This document shows, piece by piece, positions 57,685-64,000 of a stretch of 64,000 bases of DNA; the stretch's first letter is position 1, and each line of letters begins with the position of its first letter. The position numbers and the translations under genes were made by a program. The DNA is from Simmondsia chinensis (lineage: Eukaryota > Streptophyta > Magnoliopsida > Caryophyllales > Simmondsiaceae). Under the pieces are notes generated by a model, which ran no database searches, had not been told where the DNA came from, and was given only the letters and a program-made list of their open reading frames with translations. The DNA lies in NCBI GenBank assembly GCA_018398585.1, contig JAGTTD010000006.1:7416501-7480500 (forward strand). Reading direction: 5' to 3'.

Positions 57685-60637
57685 ATCTTAAGGCTTATAT
57701 TCATTAATTGAGAATGGCTTCTTCACTTTCCGTGTTTTGATGGCGAACTATGTGTGAGATTGGAGGAAAGATGAATGGAAAGAATTGGGACATCTTCTTG
57801 GAACTATCTCTTTTATGAGTTGCTATGGACAAAGGTATATCATTTAATTTTGAAAATCATAAAACCATGATGCACTAAGATGAATGGGAATTTGTGTGTG
57901 CTTTTTGATGATGCACATGATTAATTTGCATATGGTTTCATAACATAATTCAAGATCTCATGATGATGGTCAATTTGGGCATGTGTAAGGATAAATCTCG
58001 TATATTTGATTAGGGATAAAATCATGAAGTTTAATAATGCCTAAGAAGTAGTGGTAGATGCATTGTTATTTATGCAGGAAATTATATTTACTTATGGGGT
58101 TGAAATTGCAAAGATAAGAACTCTTAATTTTATTTTTAGGCATTTTTTGATATGTTACTGGAAGGTGAATAATATCCAAGATCTGAGAAGTAAACTCTTG
58201 AGACTGAGGAAAACAAGGCCTAGCCCGACCCGAGAAAAGAAACGGTCTACACCGGCCTGGTCCCTCTGCTCCACCACAGACCTCTATTTGAAATCTAGAC
58301 TCAAAAATTTGAAACACAACTCAACAGTTATATATAATGATTGTTGATCAATGATGAGTATACATGTGAAATTGAGAAATCATGATAATATTCAATTCGG
58401 ACACCGTTAAGTTGTGGCTTGCATCTTGGATTTAAGAATAAAAGTGCACTGGAGTTAAATGGACAACAAATTAAATTATGAAGACATACTTGATATAAAA
58501 TTAGTACGTATGATTTGAGCATTAAAATAAAAGAAAATGAATGTTTTGGGTGATTGTTGAAACCAGACGTCAAGGTGATGCTAAAAGAGAAGTCTTTTAG
58601 CGTGGTTGTTGAAACAAATACTTGCAAAACCGATGCCAAAACTAATAATAAGGCAATGCTAATAAGGAAAATCCTTATGAAGTGAACCAGGCACCGAAAT
58701 GATCCTGCTAATAATAATAAAAATTGGGTTATACTCTGTTATAAATTGGTGATATAAAAATCCAGGCACTTCGCATAACTATGACTATAATTCATAATGA
58801 ATTTGATGGTTGGGATAAAGTACAAATTGTGCATTATGTGTGGTAAATTCACTGTTGTATGAAATTGTAATCTAAACAATAATTAGATTGTGGTTTAATG
58901 CACGTTTGTTAATAATTATGTGGAAATAAGCCCATAATAAAAATCGGTATATTGATTCATTCTAGTGTTGACAGTCGTTGAGTCAATCTCCTGTACGAAT
59001 CATTCGTTGACGGAATAAAGAAGTGAACTATAGTGGGGTTGGAAAATCATTAAAAGATTGAGCGTAATCATGCTTATATAATGGAGTTATAATGATGATG
59101 CATGTCACTTAATATAACTAAAAACGTGCATGTCCATAGATATGAAAGTAAGAGCATGGATAGTAATATGGTTGTGCGATTTATGCTCATATGCATATTA
59201 GTAAAACTATGGATGTATTATTTCATCATATTGAAGATAATGCACCATAAAAATGTTTTGTGTAACCATCTATGCTGATGTGGCTATGAGACCATTGTAT
59301 CCATGAACCATAATGTGGTGATGAACTCTACGGTTTGATTAATTATGAAAATTAATGTCGTCTGCCTACTTGACTAAATGAAAGTGAGTGAATTTGAATG
59401 GAATTAGTGGATCCTGAAAATATGGTGTTTTTACATATGTTGATCCCTAGTATGACTGATATAAAGAAATTCACGTTAAAAGTTCATGATTAAGAATGAT
59501 GAAAGAAATTGTATTAAAGCACTTGGAAATGATGGTTTATGAATTCATAACTGACCACATATCTTCGGGGAGTTTTTCCGAAGTTATTGGAGGTAATGTT
59601 CCAATGAAAACCGGCATGCGTGTAAAAATTCGTTTTATCACTCATCATGATTAATGCGGTTGAAGTAAAGCTTACTTGCATATTAAAGGCATATGTATAT
59701 ATTGATTGAGTAGTCGGTTAAAATAAAGTGCATTTATATAATGAATGTGAAGAAGGTCAAGTTGAAACTAAGTTTCATGCAATTGCTGCATGGTAAATAA
59801 GATTTTGTGTGATGATATGTTCACATGTTAGGATATTGTCAGTTATCAACGTAACAACTTTAAAGAGTATATGAACACTGAGTTATGATGACTCCTTTGT
59901 TACCCATAAAGTTTGATGCATATAAATGGCATGAGTATTCAAGTGACTGAATTATGGGTGAATTGAATATCCTGATATATAAATGTTAATGAATGCATAC
60001 GAAGTAACATTGAGTCATTCATTGATCTTGAATTATATATTGTCATAATGTGAAGTAAAGTATAGATGATGAAAATCATTTTTGAGGGTATATCCCTGGA
60101 AAGACTCTAGAACTTTGAAAGAATAAAAGTGTGAAAAGAGAAGTCCTAGCGATCGGACTTGTATATTTCTAGAAGAATGAACTAGAGATAATATGAACAT
60201 CAAAATTCAATACTATTGTGTCATATATTGTGATTCTATGATGAGTCTATGAAGTCTTGCAATGTGACCTCTTGAAAGAGGTAGTTAATGAATCCGAAAA
60301 GTGTAAATGAATAGTATGATAATGACAGTGGATTCATTGTGTGAATGTACGTTGATTACATGTTGAAATTTGGTATGAATACTTAGAACCAAATGAAAGT
60401 GTTCCAATGGTATAATTGGAAATTGTAAAGGTTAAATATAGCCTTTGTTGTTGAATAGTTAAGTCTGTATAACGAGCTATTTAAGTAAAGATAAATGGCA
60501 TGTGGTACATAAGGTACTGGAATAACCATGCATTATGGTGTTAGTATTGAGTACTCTTCTATATAGAAGAATAGTTGGATGCCAGTTGTATACCCGATAA
60601 GGAGGACTACGCTTTTAAAAGCTAGTAAATGTTATAA
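57685..60637 (+). pseudogene. Copia interior, largely unrecognisable
   Basis: ATGGCTTCTTCACTTTCCG at 57713 may be the old Gag start. GGAAAGATGAATGGAAAGAATTGGGAC at 57762 onward would encode a Gag-like K-M-N-G-K-N-W motif. The remaining ~2.8 kb is dense with stops in all frames and seems to have lost the protease, integrase and reverse transcriptase signatures. Confidence 0.5.
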
Positions 60638-60895
60638 GTGATGGGGTGTTGTTCCTTGAATTTCAAGAAACTAACACGTGTTATAAATTCCACTGTGATA
60701 ATAGAGTTTATTGCTCTGGTTTCTGCTTGTAAAGGAACATGGCGATTAAAGGATTTTGTGTTTAAGATTCCTCTATGGCTCAAGCCAATGTTGTCTATTT
60801 CTATCCGTTGTGATAGTGAGATGTGTTTTAAATGTGGAAAAGTGAGGTGTATCACTGAAAGTCCGGACACAACAGTGTCAAATATTATAAAGTGA
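60638..60895 (+). pseudogene. Copia RNase H remnant
   Basis: The 85-codon frame includes IEFIALVSACKGTWRLKDFV then IPLWLKPMLSISIRCDSEM. This matches the Copia RNase H core (E-F-I-A-L, W-L-x-x-L, I-x-C-D-S). The second catalytic Asp region (C-D-S) is visible, and the frame is lost on both sides. Its position 0.7 kb before the 3' LTR fits the Copia gene order. Confidence 0.8.
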
Positions 60896-61603
60896 AATAA
60901 CTCATGAAAGATTGAGTGATCAGTGTGGACTTTGAAATGTAAGTCTGAAACTAGTGGATCTCTTATTTGAAAACATTGCTAGAGACTTGATAATTAAAGA
61001 GATGGTGTGAAACATGTCATTATTAGTCACTCATGATGGGCCCTCAACTCGACGCCTAGTATGACGCTAGGTCTCGGATTCAATGAGAGAGACTTGTCAT
61101 CTGTGTGACTGCGAGCACTAAATGAGATTTTTGCATCCCGACAGTGAAGTGCTTGGTACCTACGTCAGAGATTCTAAGAGGATGAGCTAATGCTCTTAAT
61201 GGACCTAGTTTTAGAACTTATTGAATGTCGCGTCGCAGGGACATGATCAATGAGGCCCACCTTAGTGTGTGTTGAAGTTTGGCCGCTTCAAGGGGGTGAT
61301 TTTTGACAAAGGGTTTGGCCCTGAAACACTCATGAAGGATACAGGACACAAGACCACAAATGTGTTGATCTGGGAGGCGTAGGGTGTGTACGGGGAGTAC
61401 GCCTAGTGCGTGATTGGATAGTCGGTTAGTCAAATGGGTTGTATGGTTCAAAACTTGGTCTATTATTTTTGATCCGATCAACTGTATGGTCCTTTCACTG
61501 GCCCGGGGTTCAATTGGGAGACACCCACGTTGATGCACGATGTGGCATCCTTTATTTGAGATGTCATATTGAGATTGATTGTATTTTGAAAATGGTGGGG
61601 GAT
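60896..61603 (+). other. Copia 3' non-coding region and purine tract
   Basis: No coding homology. It is GC-richer than the rest of the element. It ends in the purine tract that abuts the 3' LTR. Confidence 0.6.
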
Positions 61604-62319
61604 TGTTGGTGTATTTTCAAAATGTGTATTGATAAATATGTAAAACATTATTTAATGTATATATAAAATGCGTATGAAATAGTTCCGGTATGTGTTTAAG
61701 TGTTTAAAACATATGAGGGGTGTGTGTCGACACACAATCCAACAGTACCATTGGGGAATATGTGTGTGCCGACACACATGGCCCGTGTATCGACACACAG
61801 CCTTACAGAAGCGCAAGGCAGAATGTTATGTGTCGACACTCAAGGACTGTGTGTCGACACACAATCCTACAATGAGCTATGTGTCGACACACAGGTCAGA
61901 TTTTCTGACAGTTTGCAAGGTTTTTTCCCCAAACGTTGTGGCCTGTTTTACTTGTTTTTAAAGGGACGTCTATTCTCATGTAATATATATATATTCCCCA
62001 GATTTCATTCTTGAAAAAGAGACTTGAAGAACAAAAAGATCATTGAGAAAAAGAATCTGAAGAACAACTACAAGTGTTTTTGTGTTTTTGTGTGAAATTC
62101 AAGTGTTGGGTTTGTTAATCTTAATCAATCTCTCTACGTCTTTGTCAATCTCTTCCTTTACGCATCTTCACTCCATATTTGGTTGTTGTTGTATCCCCGA
62201 AGATATTTTGTATACTGAAATAAGCCCTAAGGAAAGTGATTACATAGCCTTAACACCTGAGATCCTCTGGTTACCTGTTTACAAGGATTTTGCAAGTATT
62301 TGTGAGATATACACTAACA
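61604..62319 (+). repeat. 3' LTR with expanded TGTGTCGACACA palindromes
   Basis: It matches the 5' LTR but differs in the palindrome zone (61720-61900), which here has seven TGTG(T/C/A)CGACAC words in a new arrangement. The TATA-like run TAATATATATATATTCCCC is at about 61981. Confidence 0.88.
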
Positions 62320-62679
62320 GCTTCTTCTATCACATTCTTATTATATAGGTTCTATACCATTAAAGGTGCACAAAGAAGAAATATTCAAAGGTCTATTTAC
62401 ACCAATAAGTCAATCACCATATAAATTTCATTTGTCAAAATTTTCTTCTTGTTCAAAAGAAGCAAAGCAAATAATTAAATATGAATAGAAAAATGTTTGG
62501 TTTAGCTAACAACAAAATTCTCTTTTCTACATCCCGATTAAGGGCCTATCAAAGGTTGAACGAAAATATTAAATACAACTATAGTAGGTAATATAATATA
62601 TTTTAAAACATGGAGATTAAAAAGTAATTTTACCATTATTCATTATACTAAAGTGTATATAACGGTATACAAGGATGAT

Positions 62680-63205
62680 AAACTTAAGGGTTATTTACAA
62701 TTTAGTACCCCTACGTTTTTGGAAATAATAAAATGTACTTTGACCTTTTTGAATTATTAAAAAGGCCCCTCATAAGTGTGACGACATCATTTTTCGTCGG
62801 CAAAGCTAATGTAGCAATTGATTTTTATTATTGCTACAAAAAAAAAATGAATTAAAGTACGTTTCATCATCTTTATTACTTTATAAGCACGAAATTCGAG
62901 GTGTTATATTATATAAAAGTTATTTACTTTTGCTTAATTTGTTTCAAAATATGATTATTATAGAGTACTTTTATCATTTTATTGTACTATTAATAAAACT
63001 GCAGCTGTTACGCCAGCTTTCTCGACTAAAAATGACATTATTATGCCAGAGATAGACATTTTTATTAATGTGACAAAGATTTAGGGGTCTTTTTATTAAT
63101 ATGACAAAAATTTAAGAGCCCTTTCAATAATTCAAAAAGGTCATGATCCTTTTTATTATTTCCAAACACGTTATGATACTAAAATGTAAATAACTGTAAA
63201 TTTAA
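62680..63205. mobile_element. MITE with ~95-bp TIRs in arm R3
   Basis: The left end TTAAGGGTTATTTACAATTT..TTTTTGGAAATAATAAAA..GACCTTTTTGAATTATTAAAAAGG matches the reverse complement of the right end. The other arms show the uninterrupted target (GATAAATGCAATAATAACAA at about 35930, similar at 54680). A TAA or TTAA duplication is possible but not certain. Confidence 0.75.
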
Positions 63206-63220
63206 TAGTCATAACAACAG

Positions 63221-63223
63221 ACA

Positions 63224-63259
<36 letters not shown>

Positions 63260-63260
63260 C
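63221..63260. repeat. (AT)n microsatellite
   Basis: Two (AT) runs separated by AC and CAT, specific to arm R3. Confidence 0.85.
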
Positions 63261-63410
63261 ACATATAAATTTTCTATAAATAGTGAACCAAATTTACCGT
63301 CCCAAAACTTTAAACAATAGTGCAAAGGACATGAAGCTGAAATTTGAGGTCGTTATGCAAAAAAGGAATCAATATACTCTAAATTTGATGAGGTAAGACC
63401 AAGGTTGTCA

Positions 63411-64000
63411 AAATCGGGATTCTACGTAGAATCGATAAGGGGTCATCAGAATCGGAATCATAGAATCGAATCGGGGATCGTAAGATTCTACTTTATGGGT
63501 CTATAAATTATTTATATTAACAAAATTAACATAATAATTCTCAAATATAAGATAAAAAACATCAAAAAGTCTAAAACACAGTAATTTTACAATATATTAG
63601 ACCCAAAGATAAGAAAAAGAGTAACATCATTCTAACATTAACATGGTGGTGGGTGCCCAAACGACAATGGCGGCGCAGGCAGAGAACTTGGTAGTTGGAC
63701 GCATGGACAACCAGAGCGCGGTGGTTGCATTTGATCATGACTGAGTGGGAGGAGGAAGAAGGAGGAGTCGGAACTCAGGAGGCGAGAGAGTGAGAGAGTG
63801 TTTAATCTTAGGATTTTTTGGTAGTTGTTTGATTTTGACTTTTTTTTATATTAAATAAAGTTGGCAGCAAGTATATAACTAAACTTAAACAAGAATTGAT
63901 AGTAAAAACAGAAGTAGAAATATATAACTTATATGATCTAAGTACAAAGTTGAGAAAGTTAAAATAATTTGAAATAATTTTATACAAAGTTTACAAACTA
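63411..64000. mobile_element. Left end of a further insertion, cut by window edge
   Basis: At 63411 arm R3 stops matching arms R1 and R2. The new sequence opens CAAGGTTGTCAAAATCGGGA and has clustered GAATCG words (GGATTCTACGTAGAATCG, GGAATCATAGAATCGAATCGG), like the subterminal region of a DNA transposon. A GC-richer stretch (63640-63790) has no open frame of note. The superfamily is unknown because the other end is outside the window. Confidence 0.5.

Larger units (their letters stand above)
56990..62319 (+). mobile_element. Decayed Ty1/Copia element
   Basis: LTRs 56990-57684 and 61604-62319 start TGTTGGTGTATTTTC and end TACTAACA or CACTAACA. The purine tract AAAATGGTGGGGGAT precedes the 3' LTR. 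TSD GCTTT (56985-56989) versus GCTTC (62320-62324) has one change. The 3.9-kb interior is heavily mutated, and only the RNase H end is recognisable. It inserted in the right flank of module cluster 3. Confidence 0.88.
62320..63410 (-). repeat. Arm R3 of the alternating inverted-repeat chain
   Basis: It continues the right flank of cluster 3 and aligns with arms R1 and R2 (CAAATAATTAA, GGTTTAGCTAACAACAAAATTCTC, GGTATACAAGGATGATAAA, GTCGTTATGC). It is interrupted by a MITE (62680-63205) and ends at 63410, where another element begins. Confidence 0.82.

Noticed and set aside
61720..61900. CRISPR-like spaced repeats (TGTGTCGACACA)
   Set aside because: Irregular spacing, 10-12-bp imperfect units, plant LTR context and presence in both LTRs. 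A regulatory palindrome array, not CRISPR.

Overview
The window is nuclear plant DNA, most likely from a eudicot with a repeat-rich genome. It holds one intact cellular gene, an intronless AP-3 complex delta subunit on the minus strand (19739-22549). Almost everything else is nested transposable elements at different stages of decay. The plant origin rests on that gene, on retrotransposon primer sites matching plant tRNA-Asp and initiator tRNA-Met, and on Athila-like, Tnt1-like, CACTA, hAT, plant L1 and TTG-tailed SINE sequences.

Layout. 1-2554: start-truncated Athila-like Ty3 element (minus strand) with its LTR. 2555-6468: AT-rich spacer holding an 8-bp-TSD hAT-type element (3990-5519) that carries a SINE. 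6469-17227: an outer coding-free LTR element (initiator-Met primer site) split by a complete, non-autonomous gag-pro Athila-like element (9077-15826) with a perfect 5-bp TSD. 17228-24117: the AP-3 delta gene and its flanks. 24123-29146: a full-length but mutated Tnt1-like Copia element. 29152-30720: spacer with a long-TIR MITE.

From about 30.7 kb to 63.4 kb lies the most unusual structure. It is a chain of related arms in alternating orientation (F-R-F-R-F-R). At each F/R junction sits a cluster of four ~110-bp modules that also alternate in orientation, giving twelve modules in three clusters. Many elements have jumped into this chain: a deleted Ty3 element (31014-34096) with a solo LTR inside, an L1 LINE (36761-about 41627), an 11-kb non-autonomous CACTA element (41742-52877) with a nested hAT element (42440-45651), two SINE 3' ends, a decayed Copia element (56990-62319), a MITE, and an element that runs off the right edge. 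Because the arms are paralogous, nearly every insertion has an empty site elsewhere in the same window.

The elements do not form a pathway. The AP-3 gene acts in vesicle sorting to the vacuole. All the transposon reading frames seen here are broken, so present mobility would need enzymes supplied from elsewhere. Percent identities, ages and species were not computed. Family names rest on motif recognition only.
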